NCBI GenBank assembly: GCA_004001285.1
Contig: AP018697.1
Location: 2,232,001-2,296,000 of the forward strand
Length of the DNA stretch: 64,000 nucleotides
Direction: 5' to 3'
Source: Arthrobacter sp. MN05-02
GTDB lineage: Bacteria; Actinomycetota; Actinomycetes; Actinomycetales; Micrococcaceae
A model generated the notes under the pieces. That model worked only from the letters and a program-made list of their open reading frames with translations, was not told the DNA's origin and searched no databases. Numbering within the stretch: position 1 is the first letter of the stretch; each line of letters opens with the position of its first letter. Position numbers and translations under genes: made by a program. Below, piece after piece: positions 46,601-54,752 of this stretch.

Positions 46601-47458
46601 AGCGAGGACCAGGCGAAGTTCTGGATCTACGACTCCCTGCTGAGCGAATACGCCGCCATGGGCTTCGAGTACGGGTACTCGGTGGAACGCCCGGACGCCC
46701 TCGTGATCTGGGAAGCGCAGTTCGGTGACTTCGTCAACGGGGCCCAGATCGTCATCGACGAGTTCCTCAGCTCCGCAGAGCAGAAGTGGGGACAGCGTTC
46801 CTCCCTCGTGCTCATGCTGCCGCACGGCTACGAGGGCCAGGGCCCCGACCACTCCTCCGCACGGATCGAGCGCTTCCTGCAGATGTGCGCCGAGGAGAAC
46901 ATGGTCGTCGCCAACCCCAGCTCGGCGGCGTCGCACTTCCACCTGCTGCGCCGGCATGCCTACCACCGCCCGCGGAAGCCGCTCGTGATCTTCACCCCCA
47001 AGCAGCTGCTGCGTCTGAAGGCGGCCGCGAGCTCGGTGGAGGACTTCACGCAGGGCACCTTCCGTCCCGTCATCCCGGACACGCTCGAGACGCCGGGCAA
47101 CGACGTCGAGCGCGTGATCCTGGTCTCCGGGCGGCTCTACTACGACCTGCTGTCCTCGCGCCAGAAGCTCGACGACGGCAGGACGGCGATCGTGCGTGTG
47201 GAGCAGCTGTACCCGCTGCCGCTGGACGAGATCAAGGGCGCACTGGCCACCTATCCGAACGCGGAGATCGTCTGGGCGCAGGACGAGCCTGCCAACCAGG
47301 GGCCATGGCCGTTCATCGGGCTCAACCTCCCGCAGGAACTCGACCGGGGCGTGCGCCTGGCCTCGCGGCCCGCCTCGGCGTCGACCGCGACCGGATCCGC
47401 GAAGAACCACGCGGTGGAGCAGGAACTCCTCATCAAGAGGGCTTTCGGCCGCCAGTAG
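43601..47458 (+). CDS. kgd: multifunctional 2-oxoglutarate dehydrogenase/decarboxylase Kgd (SucA-E2 fusion)
   Basis: The protein has 1285 residues. Domains are an E1 N-terminal segment (about 8-40, EFGGNEWLVDELYEQFQKDR), a long Pro/Ala/Lys/Glu linker (45-150), an E2 succinyltransferase catalytic domain without a lipoyl domain (about 160-390, with the catalytic His in YDHRVIQGAGSGEF near residue 376), and a full thiamine-dependent E1 (about 430-1285, GMAHRGRLNVL, GDAAFAGQGVVAE, NNQVGFTT). This fusion is typical of Actinobacteria, where it acts in a hybrid complex with the pyruvate dehydrogenase E2 and is restrained by GarA/OdhI. GTG 43601 is chosen because similarity starts there; GGAAGAGG lies upstream at long spacing. 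A strong terminator follows. Confidence 0.95.
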   Translation: MPEQTSHRLPEEFGGNEWLVDELYEQFQKDRHSVDKKWWDLFDSFDAEGSSAENGRTAADKPADPASAPAATTPESRPSNGSTPPAPAAPNPPTKELPVVQAEAPAPKASGESPASTQQSGKPPVPNEPAKKPETSREEKPGTKPIPAQLPASDRNADMEENRVSVLRGPAKAISTNMEASLSVPTATSVRAIPAKLLIDNRVVINSNLARARGGKVSFTHLIGYAIIRALAQFPSQNVYYDVIDGKPSAVQPAHVNFGLAIDMPKPDGTRSLVVPNIKKAETMNFSEFWHAYEDLVKKARAGKLGADDYAGTTVSLTNPGGIGTVHSVPRLSKGQACIIGAGALEYPAEFQGSSEKTLAKHAISKTITLTSTYDHRVIQGAGSGEFLRIIHQLLLGEQGFYDEIFESLRIPYEPVRWSADIQVDPMDQINKVARIQQLIHAYRVRGHLMADTNPLEYVQRKHADLDIRTHGLTLWDLDREWPTGGFGGQPMLKFRDMLGVLRDAYCRTTGIEYMHLQDPAERQWFQDELEHPYSKPSREEQLRILHKLNSAEAFETFLQTKFVGQKRFSLEGGESLIPLLDAVISGAADDGLDEVAIGMAHRGRLNVLTNIAGKTYAQVFREFEGTQDPRSVQGSGDVKYHLGTEGTFTSDAGNETKVYLAANPSHLEAVDPVLEGIVRAKQDLLDQGETFPVLPILIHGDAAFAGQGVVAETLNLSQLRGYRTGGTIHVIVNNQVGFTTSPTSSRSSVYSTDVAKMVQAPVFHVNGDDPEAVVRVAQLAYQFRQRFNKDVVIDMVCYRRRGHNEGDDPSMTQPMMYNLIEAKRSVRKLYTEALIGRGDITQEEAEQALRDYQERLERVFAETHAAQTSPIPIVTKDPQAVSDIERPYAQQADGGNAEPARTAISAETLAHIGAAHTAIPEGFTVHPKLKALLDKREQMSREGGIDWGFGEIAAFGSLLMEGVPVRLAGQDSRRGTFVQRHAVFHDRATGHEWLPLDDLSEDQAKFWIYDSLLSEYAAMGFEYGYSVERPDALVIWEAQFGDFVNGAQIVIDEFLSSAEQKWGQRSSLVLMLPHGYEGQGPDHSSARIERFLQMCAEENMVVANPSSAASHFHLLRRHAYHRPRKPLVIFTPKQLLRLKAAASSVEDFTQGTFRPVIPDTLETPGNDVERVILVSGRLYYDLLSSRQKLDDGRTAIVRVEQLYPLPLDEIKGALATYPNAEIVWAQDEPANQGPWPFIGLNLPQELDRGVRLASRPASASTATGSAKNHAVEQELLIKRAFGRQ

Positions 47459-47473
47459 TAAGGCCATCAGTAT

Positions 47474-47510
47474 GATGTCAGGTGGGGTTCAGGCCCCACC
47501 TGACGTCTTT
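47474..47510 (+). terminator. Rho-independent terminator of kgd
   Basis: A 14-bp stem (47474-47487 with 47494-47507, one G-U pair) and 6-nt loop are followed by TTT, 15 nt after the kgd stop. Confidence 0.85.
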
Positions 47511-47615
47511 AAGGACGGGCCGATGGCTCGTGCCGGTTCTCCGGCGGCCCGGCACGGCCCCGAGCAGCATTGACCAGTACCGACCAGCACCGACGACCAG
47601 CACACCGAGGGACCA

Positions 47616-48216
47616 GTGGAACAACGCAGAATCCGGCTAGCAGCAGTGGGCGACGAACTCCTCGCGGGGCTCGGTGATCCTCGGGCGCTCGGCTGGCTCG
47701 GACGCGTGATGGCCCCGGACCCGGCCGGACAACGCCTCGCTTGAGGCCTACAGCCTCGCGGCTCCGGGCGAGGGGACCGAAGCCCTGGCCAACCGCTGGC
47801 TGCAGGAGGCGGGACGGCGCTTCGGCGACGGGTTCGAGAACCGCCTCGTCATCGGACTGTCGGACCGCGACCTCGACCTCGACCTGTCCACGGCGAGGAG
47901 CCGCCTCAACCTGGCCAACATCCTCGACGGTGCATCGCAGATGAGCGTCAAGGTCCTCGTCGTCGGGCCGCCCCCCGGCCTCGACGCGGAGCGCAACCGT
48001 CGCCTCGCGGACCTCTCGGCCGCGTTCGGCGACGTCACGACGCGCCGCAAGCACGTGTTCGTCGACACCTTCTCCCCGCTGCTCGCCCACGAGCAGTGGC
48101 GCCACGACCTGGCAGCGAACGGAGGCGGTCCCGGCCAGGCCGGCTACGGTCTGATGGCCTGGCTCGTCCTTCACCGCGGCTGGTTCCAGTGGCTGGACGT
48201 GCCCGCGCCAGAGTAA
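47616..48216 (+). pseudogene. GDSL-type esterase/lipase, frameshifted and missing catalytic block
   Basis: GTG 47616 opens a GDSL-hydrolase-like frame (RLAAVGDELLAGLGDPRALGWLGRVMA) that stops at 47742-47744. The next frame continues it as DNASLEAYSLAAPGEGTEAL and on to WLVLHRGWFQWLDV. The break lies at about 47,712-47,728 in GGCCCCGGACCCGGCC; one surplus base would explain it, giving about 199 residues. The block-V catalytic motif, normally D-G-x-H-P-G-Q-A-G-Y-G, reads NGGGPGQAGYG, so both catalytic Asp and His are gone. The combination suggests real decay rather than only a sequence error, although a non-catalytic descendant is possible. Block I (GDE-L) is intact. Confidence 0.7.
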
Positions 48217-48233
48217 GGCAGACGCAGGAGACG

Positions 48234-48266
48234 AAGCCCCGGAGACACGCCGTTTCCGGGGCTTTT
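48234..48266 (+). terminator. Rho-independent terminator
   Basis: AAGCCCCGGA pairs perfectly with TCCGGGGCTT (48234-48243 with 48255-48264) across an 11-nt loop, followed by TT (TTTT run 48263-48266). It separates the GDSL gene from the peptide transporter operon. Confidence 0.8.
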
Positions 48267-48445
48267 CCGTTGCCCCAAGGCTCCGTATTTCCGCAAGGTA
48301 ACAAATGGGTTATCAATGGCTCACTGAGTGTCCGAAGGCAACTTTCCATGGTTATGCTGTCCGAGTGTGATTGCCGTCACGGCCGCAATCCGCCTCGGAG
48401 GACTCTCTCGCGTCCCCTCGCGCCCAGCACAGTAAGGACTATCGA
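48267..48445 (+). promoter_or_regulatory. promoter region of the peptide ABC operon
   Basis: This 179-base stretch is AT-richer than its surroundings. TATGCT at 48354-48359 is a plausible -10 element, giving a leader of about 80 nt with AAGGA before the ATG. No clear operator repeat is visible. Confidence 0.4.
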
Positions 48446-50227
48446 ATGCGTAATAAGCGCACCCTGACGCTCGCCGCACTGTCCATCGGAGCGCTCGCCC
48501 TGAGCGCCTGCGGATCCGCGGGCGGCACCGCAGAGACCCCGGCATCGGAAGGTGCCGCGGAGAACCTGGCGACGACGATCAACATCGCGATCAGCCAGGC
48601 CCCGACCGGTTACAACGACGGGACGGCCGCCACCAACGCGGTCTACAACACCTACGTGAACAACCTGACCACGAGCTCCTGGGTCGCTTTCAATGCCGAC
48701 GGCAACCTCGACAAGAACGAGGAGTTCGGCACCTACGAGAAGACGAGCGACGACCCGCTGACCGTCAAGTACACCATCAACGAGGATGCTGTCTGGTCGG
48801 ACGGCACGGCGATCGACTACGACGACGTGCTCCTGCAGTGGGCCGCCTTCTCGGGCACCCACCCGAGCGGCGAGACCGATGCTGAGACCGGCGAGGAAGC
48901 CGACCTCTTCCTCGCGTCCTCCACCAACGGCTTCGGCCAGATGGAGATGCCCGAGGGCGAGCCCGGGGCCAAGGAGTTCGAGGTCGTCTACAGCGAGCCC
49001 TACGCCGACTGGGAGTCCGTCATGTCGGGCGCACTCATGCCGGCGCACATCGCCGCCGAGCAGGCCGGGCTGTCCGCGGAGGGCGATGGCGCGGAGCTCG
49101 TCGAGGCCATCCAGGCCGACGACCGCGCGGCCCTCGGCCCGGTCGCCGAGTTCTGGAACACCGGCTGGAACTACGAAGCCGACCTCCCGACCCTGCCGGA
49201 CACCGCGCTCCTGCCCTCGTCGGGCCCCTACAAGCTGGACAATGCGACCAACGGCACCCTCACGCTCGTCAAGAACGACCAGTACTGGGGCGAGGAGCGT
49301 GCCGGCAAGACCGACACGATCGTGTTCAAGACCATCGTCGACGAGGAAGCCGTCCAGGCGCTGCAGAACGGCGACGTCGACATCATCGAGCCCTCCAGCC
49401 CGACCGTCGACACCAAGACCGCCCTCGAGCAGATCGGCGAGACCGTCACCGTCGACACCGGCCAGTCGCTGACGTTCTCGCACGTCGATCTCGACCAGCG
49501 CCCCGGTGCCGTGTTCGAGGACCTCAAGGTCCGCCAGGCCTTCGCCAAGTGCATCCCCACCGCCGACATGGTGGACAAGTTCGTGACCCCGGTCGACCCG
49601 GAGGGTTCCGTCCTCAACCTGCACGAGTACCAGCCGGCGCAGGCCGACTACGAGACCGTCCTCGAGGGCGCTCCCGCTGCCAAGAGCGACGGCGTCGCCG
49701 ACATCGAGGGTGCCAAGGCACTGCTCGCCGAGGCCGGCAAGACCGAGCCCGTCAAGGTCTCGATGATGTTCGCATCGACGAGCCAGCTGCGCGCCGACCA
49801 GGTCGCCCTCGTCAAGGACTCCTGTGACAAGGCCGGCTTCGAGATCACCCCGCAGCCCGAGGCCGAGTGGAGCGCCAAGCTCTCGCAGCCCGGCGCGTGG
49901 GACGCGGTCGTCTTCGGGTGGGCCGGTTCCGGCCTCGTCGCTTCCGGCGAATCCATCTACGTCACCGGTGGCGAGCAGAACTTCGGCGGCTACAGCGACG
50001 CCGAGGTGGACCGCATCTGGAGCGAGATCGTGACCAACACGGATACCGAGAAGGTCGTTCCGCTCAAGTCCGAGCTCGAACAGCGCCTCGCCGAGACGCA
50101 GTACAACGTGGTCCTCTACGCCAACCCGAACATCGCGGGCTACTCCTCGAAGCTCGAAGGCGTGGAACTGAACCCGACGCAGACCGGCATCACCTGGAAT
50201 GCCTACAGCTGGACGAAGCAGAACTGA
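48446..50227 (+). CDS. oligopeptide/dipeptide ABC transporter substrate-binding lipoprotein
   Basis: The protein has 593 residues. The signal peptide ends in lipobox ALSAC (Cys22), so it is a lipid-anchored extracytoplasmic receptor. The rest is an SBP_bac_5 (OppA/DppA) fold: NNLTTSSWVAFNADGNLDKN, YTINEDAVWSDGTAIDYDDV (the conserved W-S-D-G-T-x-x-x-x-D-D-V block), SGPYKLD and VRQAFAKCIPTADMVDKF. ATG 48446 has AAGGA upstream. It heads an operon with two permeases and a double ATPase. The peptide or other cargo is not predictable from sequence. Confidence 0.9.
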   Translation: MRNKRTLTLAALSIGALALSACGSAGGTAETPASEGAAENLATTINIAISQAPTGYNDGTAATNAVYNTYVNNLTTSSWVAFNADGNLDKNEEFGTYEKTSDDPLTVKYTINEDAVWSDGTAIDYDDVLLQWAAFSGTHPSGETDAETGEEADLFLASSTNGFGQMEMPEGEPGAKEFEVVYSEPYADWESVMSGALMPAHIAAEQAGLSAEGDGAELVEAIQADDRAALGPVAEFWNTGWNYEADLPTLPDTALLPSSGPYKLDNATNGTLTLVKNDQYWGEERAGKTDTIVFKTIVDEEAVQALQNGDVDIIEPSSPTVDTKTALEQIGETVTVDTGQSLTFSHVDLDQRPGAVFEDLKVRQAFAKCIPTADMVDKFVTPVDPEGSVLNLHEYQPAQADYETVLEGAPAAKSDGVADIEGAKALLAEAGKTEPVKVSMMFASTSQLRADQVALVKDSCDKAGFEITPQPEAEWSAKLSQPGAWDAVVFGWAGSGLVASGESIYVTGGEQNFGGYSDAEVDRIWSEIVTNTDTEKVVPLKSELEQRLAETQYNVVLYANPNIAGYSSKLEGVELNPTQTGITWNAYSWTKQN

Positions 50228-50245
50228 TCGGATCGTTCCGGATCT

Positions 50246-50287
50246 GCAGAAGGACGGGCAGGCCTCCTGGCCTGCCCGTCCTTCTGC
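50246..50287 (+). other. long perfect stem-loop between receptor and permease genes
   Basis: A perfect 19-bp stem (50246-50264 with 50269-50287) and 4-nt loop lie 18 nt after the receptor stop and are not followed by a T-tract. This position is typical of stem-loops that protect the receptor's mRNA end, or cause partial termination, so that receptor is made in excess of the membrane parts. Confidence 0.75.
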
Positions 50288-50328
50288 TCGGAGCCGAGAC
50301 AGCCTGCACCGTTTCCTAGGAGCCCCAC

Positions 50329-51861
50329 GTGTTCTACTTCATCGCCAAGCGATCCATCATCTCGTTCTTCATCATGCTCGCAGCGACCACGCTGATGTAC
50401 TTCCTCACCATCTCCTCGGGTGACCCCTTCGAGGACCTCGGCGAGACCAGCGGTCCCGAGAAGGCCGCCACCATCGCGGCCCGCACCGCCGCGATGAACC
50501 TCGACGTACCGCCCATCCCCCGCTATTTCCTCTGGCTGCAGGACGTCGGCCACTGCCTCGTCCCCGGAGGTGTGAGCTGCACGCTCGGCCAGGACCGCAC
50601 CGGCGCCGCCGTCCTCCCGCAGCTGGAGAACGCCATGGGCTCGACCCTGCGCCTGGTGGTCGTCGCGACAGTGCTCGCCCTGGTCCTCGGCGTGGTCGTC
50701 GGCATCGTCACGGCGATCCGCCAGTACAGCACGTTCGACTACTCGGTCACCTTCATCTCGTTCCTGCTCTTCTCGCTGCCCCTGTTCTGGCTCTCGACGC
50801 TCCTCAAGCAGTACCTGGCGATCGACCTCAACACGTGGCTGGCGAATCCACAGTTCTCGTACCTCACGATCGCCCTGATAGGGGTGGTCTCCGGCGTCGT
50901 CTGGGCGGTCGCCGTGGGCGGTGACCGCAGGCGCAGGCTGGTCGTGTTCGGCGTCGCCGCCGTCGCGACCGCCCTCGCGCTCTACCTCCTGCTCGTCACG
51001 GGCTGGTTCGTGGATCCCGGCCTCGGCGTCGTCGGCATGCTGGTCTCGGCCGCAGGGGTCGCCGTCCTCTGGACGGCCCTGCTCGCCGGCTTCCGGCGCC
51101 GCCGCGTGCTGAACGCGGCCCTCGCCGCCGCCGCGGTGGGCTTCGTCGGCTACCTCGCCTCGATCCCCCTGCTCGAGGATCCGAACTGGCTCGCCGTGGT
51201 GGCCCTGGTGGTCGTGATGACCGGGGTCGCGTACGTCGTCGCCGGTCTCGTCGGCGGGCCGTTCCGCGCCCAGGCAGCGAAGATCGGCGCCGTGATCGCC
51301 GTGTCCGTGAGCCTGCTGATCGTGCTCGACCGCCTCCTCCAGGCCTACCCCACCCTGTCCGCCAAGGCCGGCGGTCGGCCGATCCCGACCACGGGATCGC
51401 AGTCCGCGAATCTCGAGGGCACGTTCTGGGAGATCAACCTGGACTACGCGCTGCACTTGATCCTGCCCACGATCGCCCTGACCCTCATCTCGTTCGCGAC
51501 CTACACCCGGTACACCAGGGCCAGCCAGCTCGACGTCATGAACCAGGACTACATCCGCACCGCGCGGGCCAAGGGCCTCAGCGAACGGACCGTCCTCGTC
51601 AAGCACGCCTTCCGCAACGCGATGATCCCGATCACCACGCTGATGGCCTTCGACTTCGCCGGGGTCCTCGGTGGTGCCGTCATCACCGAGCAGGTCTTCG
51701 GCTGGAACGGCATGGGCAAGATGTTCGTCGACGGCATCCAGAACGTGGACCCGGGGCCGGTCATGGCCTTCTTCCTCGTCGTCGGCACGGCCGCGGTGCT
51801 GTTCAACATGCTCGCCGACATCGCCTACGCGTTCCTCGATCCGCGCATCACCCTGAGCTAG
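50329..51861 (+). CDS. peptide ABC transporter permease (DppB-type) with extra membrane insertion
   Basis: The protein has 510 residues, against about 310 for classical DppB/OppB. The N-terminus (FYFIAKRSIISFFIMLAATTLMYFL) and the C-terminal half (YTRASQLDVMNQDYIRTARAKGLSE, the EAA-like coupling loop, then LGGAVITEQVFGWNGMGKMF) are canonical. Residues about 180-370 hold an insertion with roughly five or six extra hydrophobic segments, replacing the usual external loop. Its role is unknown. GTG 50329 has AGGAG upstream. The partner permease starts 8 nt after its stop. Confidence 0.88.
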   Translation: MFYFIAKRSIISFFIMLAATTLMYFLTISSGDPFEDLGETSGPEKAATIAARTAAMNLDVPPIPRYFLWLQDVGHCLVPGGVSCTLGQDRTGAAVLPQLENAMGSTLRLVVVATVLALVLGVVVGIVTAIRQYSTFDYSVTFISFLLFSLPLFWLSTLLKQYLAIDLNTWLANPQFSYLTIALIGVVSGVVWAVAVGGDRRRRLVVFGVAAVATALALYLLLVTGWFVDPGLGVVGMLVSAAGVAVLWTALLAGFRRRRVLNAALAAAAVGFVGYLASIPLLEDPNWLAVVALVVVMTGVAYVVAGLVGGPFRAQAAKIGAVIAVSVSLLIVLDRLLQAYPTLSAKAGGRPIPTTGSQSANLEGTFWEINLDYALHLILPTIALTLISFATYTRYTRASQLDVMNQDYIRTARAKGLSERTVLVKHAFRNAMIPITTLMAFDFAGVLGGAVITEQVFGWNGMGKMFVDGIQNVDPGPVMAFFLVVGTAAVLFNMLADIAYAFLDPRITLS

Positions 51862-51869
51862 GACACCCC

Positions 51870-52904
51870 ATGAGCAATCACCAGAACCAGCGGGACGACT
51901 CCCGCGCGTCCGTGGAGCTGTCCGAGATGACGCTGCAGAGCCAGGACACCGATATCGCGACCGCCACCCCCACACGGGACCAGACGGACCGCATCCGCAC
52001 CACCGAGGCGAAGAGCCAGGGCCGGCTGATCCGCGAGCGCTTCTTCCGTCACAAGGGAGCGCTCGCAGGCATCGCACTGCTCGCCCTGATCTTCCTCCTC
52101 GCGTTCAGCTCCATCGGCTTCGCAGGCATCCCCGGCTGGTGGAACAAGGACTACGACGTGCTCGCCCCCCGCTTCAACGAGGGCCGGCCCACCCTCACGC
52201 TGTGGCCGTTCAGCCTCGGTGAGCATCCGTTCGGCCAGGACGTCCTCGGTCGGGACTACTTCGCGCTGACGATGCGCGGCACGCAGACCTCACTGATCAT
52301 CGCGTTCATCGTCGGGCTCGTCGCGATGGTCATCGGCACCACGGTCGGCGCCGTGGCCGGCTACTTCCGCGGCTGGACCGAGGCGTTCCTCATGCGCATC
52401 ACCGACGTCGTCATCACCATCCCGACGGTCGTCATCGCCGCTGCAGTGGCCGGGATCGTAGCCAAGGCCGGGATCATCCCCTTCGCCATCTTCCTCGGCC
52501 TCGTGACCTGGACCGGGCTCGCCCGCCTCGTCCGCGGCGAGTTCCTCTCACTGCGCGAGAAGGAGTTCGTCGAGTCGGCGAAATCCGTCGGCGCGAGTTC
52601 CGTGCGGATCATCTTCCGGCACATCCTCCCGAACACCGTCGGCGTCATCATCGTCTCCACGACACTGGCCATCTCCGGAGCCATCCTGCTCGAGACCGCC
52701 CTGAGCTACCTCGGACTCGGCGTCACGGCGCCTGACACCTCGCTCGGCAAGGCCATCAACGACAACCGCTCGGCGCTGACCGTCCGCCCCTGGCTGTTCC
52801 TGTGGCCCGGCGCCTTCATCATCGGCATCGCCCTCGCCGTCAACTTCATCGGTGACGGCCTGCGCGACGCGTTCGACCCCAAGCAGACAAGGGTGAAGCA
52901 GTAA
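51870..52904 (+). CDS. peptide ABC transporter permease (DppC-type)
   Basis: This 344-residue permease has a cytoplasmic N-terminal extension of about 65 polar residues, then the DppC pattern RFFRHKGALAGIALLALIFL, HPFGQDVLGRDYFALTMRGTQ, five to six membrane segments and the coupling-loop block VESAKSVGASSVRIIFRHILPN. It ends in the amphipathic NFIGDGLRDAFDPK typical of the family. Its stop overlaps the ATG of the ATPase (TAATG), so the transporter subunits are translated together. Confidence 0.93.
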   Translation: MSNHQNQRDDSRASVELSEMTLQSQDTDIATATPTRDQTDRIRTTEAKSQGRLIRERFFRHKGALAGIALLALIFLLAFSSIGFAGIPGWWNKDYDVLAPRFNEGRPTLTLWPFSLGEHPFGQDVLGRDYFALTMRGTQTSLIIAFIVGLVAMVIGTTVGAVAGYFRGWTEAFLMRITDVVITIPTVVIAAAVAGIVAKAGIIPFAIFLGLVTWTGLARLVRGEFLSLREKEFVESAKSVGASSVRIIFRHILPNTVGVIIVSTTLAISGAILLETALSYLGLGVTAPDTSLGKAINDNRSALTVRPWLFLWPGAFIIGIALAVNFIGDGLRDAFDPKQTRVKQ

Positions 52905-54682
52905 TGAGTTCTCGATCCGTCATCATCTCCGACGAGGTAGCACCCGCCGGCAACGGCCCCATTCTGGCGGTCACCGGTCTCGGCGTCGAGTTCAACGTCG
53001 ACAACGAGTGGGTCATGGCCGCCGAGGACGTCTCCTACGAGATCCACCCCGGCGAGATCCTCGCGATCGTCGGTGAGTCGGGGTCCGGTAAGAGCATGTC
53101 CTCCATGGCCCTGCTCGGCCTGCTCCCCCGCAACGGACGCTCGACCGGCAGCGCCAAGATGCTCGGCAAGGAGCTCATCGGCGCGCCGCAGAGTACCCTC
53201 CGGCGTGTGCGCGGCAACGAGATCGCCATGATCTTCCAGGAGCCCATGACCGCGCTCAATCCGGTGCTGACCGTGGGCGAGCAGATCCGGGAGGCCGTCG
53301 AGCAGCACACCGAGCTGTCGCCGGCGCAGGCCAGGAAGCGCGCCATCGAACTCCTCCGCATGGTGGAGATCCCCGAGGCGGAGCGCCGCTACGATTCCTT
53401 CCCGCACCAGTTCTCGGGCGGGCAGCGCCAGCGCGCCATGATCGCGATCGCCCTCGCCAACGACCCCATGCTGCTCATCGCCGACGAACCCACGACCGCG
53501 CTCGACGTGACGGTCCAGGCCGAGGTCCTGGACCTCCTGCGCAAGCTCAACAAGCGCCTCAACAGCGCGGTCCTGCTGATCACCCACGACATGGGCGTCG
53601 TCGCCGACCTCGCCGACCACGTGGTGGTCATGGAGCGCGGGCGGATCGTCGAGGCGGCGCCGACGGCACAGCTGTTCGCGGCCCCGGCCGAGGCCTACAC
53701 GAAGCAGCTCCTCGGCGCGGTACCGCACCTCGGGTCGAAGGTCGGCGGCGTCCTCACCGACGTCGAGGTGGTGGACGGCCGGCTGAGCATCCACGAGGAA
53801 TTCGCGGAGGCGGCACTGCGTGCCCAGGAGACGCACAGGGCGAGCGGGGTCGTCCCGGCGCTCGAACTCACGGACGTCGACATCGAGTACCCGGGCCGCT
53901 TCCGCCAGCCGCCCTTCAAGGCGGTCTCCGGCGTCTCACTCACCATCAACCCGGGTGAGGTGCTGGGTCTCGTGGGCGAGTCGGGCTCGGGCAAGTCGAC
54001 CATCGCCCGCGCCGTCACCGGACTGATCCGGACCTCCGGGGGCACGGTACGGATCGGCGGCACCGACATCACGGCGCTGAGCGCGCGGGAGCTCCTGCCG
54101 CTGCGCAAGAAGTTCGCCATCGTGTTCCAGGATCCGGCGGCATCGCTCAACCCACGGCTGTCCATCGGCGACAGCATCGGCGAGCCCCTGCTCCTGCACG
54201 AGAAGCCGGGCCGCGCGGAGCTGGACAGGCGCGTCGCGTCCCTGCTCGAGGACGTGCAGCTGCCGGTCGCCTTCCGCAACCGGTACCCCCACGAGCTCTC
54301 GGGCGGGCAGCGCCAGCGCGTCGGCATCGCCCGGGCCCTGTCGCTCCGGCCGGACCTCCTCGTGGCCGACGAGCCGACGTCGGCGCTGGACGTCTCGGTG
54401 CAGGCCAAGGTCCTCCAGCTGCTCCAGGACCTGCAGCGGGAGCGGGGCTTCGCCTGCCTGTTCGTGAGCCACGACCTCGCCGTCGTCGAGCTCCTCGCGA
54501 GCCACATCGCGGTGCTCAACAAGGGGAACCTCGTGGAGCAGGGCACCACCGAGCAGATCCTGAAGTACCCCCGGGATCCGTACACGCGCCGCCTGCTCGC
54601 GGCCGCTCCGGTACCCGACCCCGGCGAGCAGTCGCTGCGCCGCGAGCAGCGCACGGCGCTCCTCGCCGCGGGTGCCGAGTAG
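52904..54682 (+). CDS. double ATPase of the peptide ABC transporter (DppD-DppF fusion)
   Basis: The protein has 592 residues with two complete ABC ATPase modules in one chain. Module 1: Walker A GESGSGKSMS (near 60), signature FSGGQRQRAMIAIA, Walker B LLIADEPTTALDVT. Module 2: Walker A GESGSGKSTIA (near 360), signature LSGGQRQRVGIARA, Walker B LLVADEPTSALDVS. Both keep catalytic glutamate and switch His (LITHDMG, FVSHDLA), so both should be active. The second module ends with the oligopeptide-type region PRDPYTRRLLAAAPVPDPG. It is the last gene of the operon before a terminator. Confidence 0.94.
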   Translation: MSSRSVIISDEVAPAGNGPILAVTGLGVEFNVDNEWVMAAEDVSYEIHPGEILAIVGESGSGKSMSSMALLGLLPRNGRSTGSAKMLGKELIGAPQSTLRRVRGNEIAMIFQEPMTALNPVLTVGEQIREAVEQHTELSPAQARKRAIELLRMVEIPEAERRYDSFPHQFSGGQRQRAMIAIALANDPMLLIADEPTTALDVTVQAEVLDLLRKLNKRLNSAVLLITHDMGVVADLADHVVVMERGRIVEAAPTAQLFAAPAEAYTKQLLGAVPHLGSKVGGVLTDVEVVDGRLSIHEEFAEAALRAQETHRASGVVPALELTDVDIEYPGRFRQPPFKAVSGVSLTINPGEVLGLVGESGSGKSTIARAVTGLIRTSGGTVRIGGTDITALSARELLPLRKKFAIVFQDPAASLNPRLSIGDSIGEPLLLHEKPGRAELDRRVASLLEDVQLPVAFRNRYPHELSGGQRQRVGIARALSLRPDLLVADEPTSALDVSVQAKVLQLLQDLQRERGFACLFVSHDLAVVELLASHIAVLNKGNLVEQGTTEQILKYPRDPYTRRLLAAAPVPDPGEQSLRREQRTALLAAGAE

Positions 54683-54697
54683 CGGCGGCACCGACGA

Positions 54698-54739
54698 CGC
54701 ACAGGGCACCCTCCGCGCAGGCGGCGGGTGCCCTGTGCT
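54698..54739. terminator. terminator between convergent ABC operon and MDR gene
   Basis: GCACAGGGCACC pairs perfectly with GGTGCCCTGTGC (54698-54709 with 54726-54737) over a 16-nt loop, followed by TT. It lies between two convergent genes and may act on both, mainly on the plus-strand operon. Confidence 0.75.
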
Positions 54740-54752
54740 TCCGGCGGCTTGC

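Noticed and set aside
43625..47467. Very long minus-strand open frame (about 1280 codons) opposite kgd
   Set aside because: It is an antisense shadow of kgd created by high GC3. It has no family motif and no ribosome site, while kgd matches a known fusion along its whole length.
50203..52077. Long minus-strand frame opposite the peptide permeases
   Set aside because: Its Asp/Glu/Gly/Arg-rich low-complexity translation is the mirror of permease codons; no start signal or domain.
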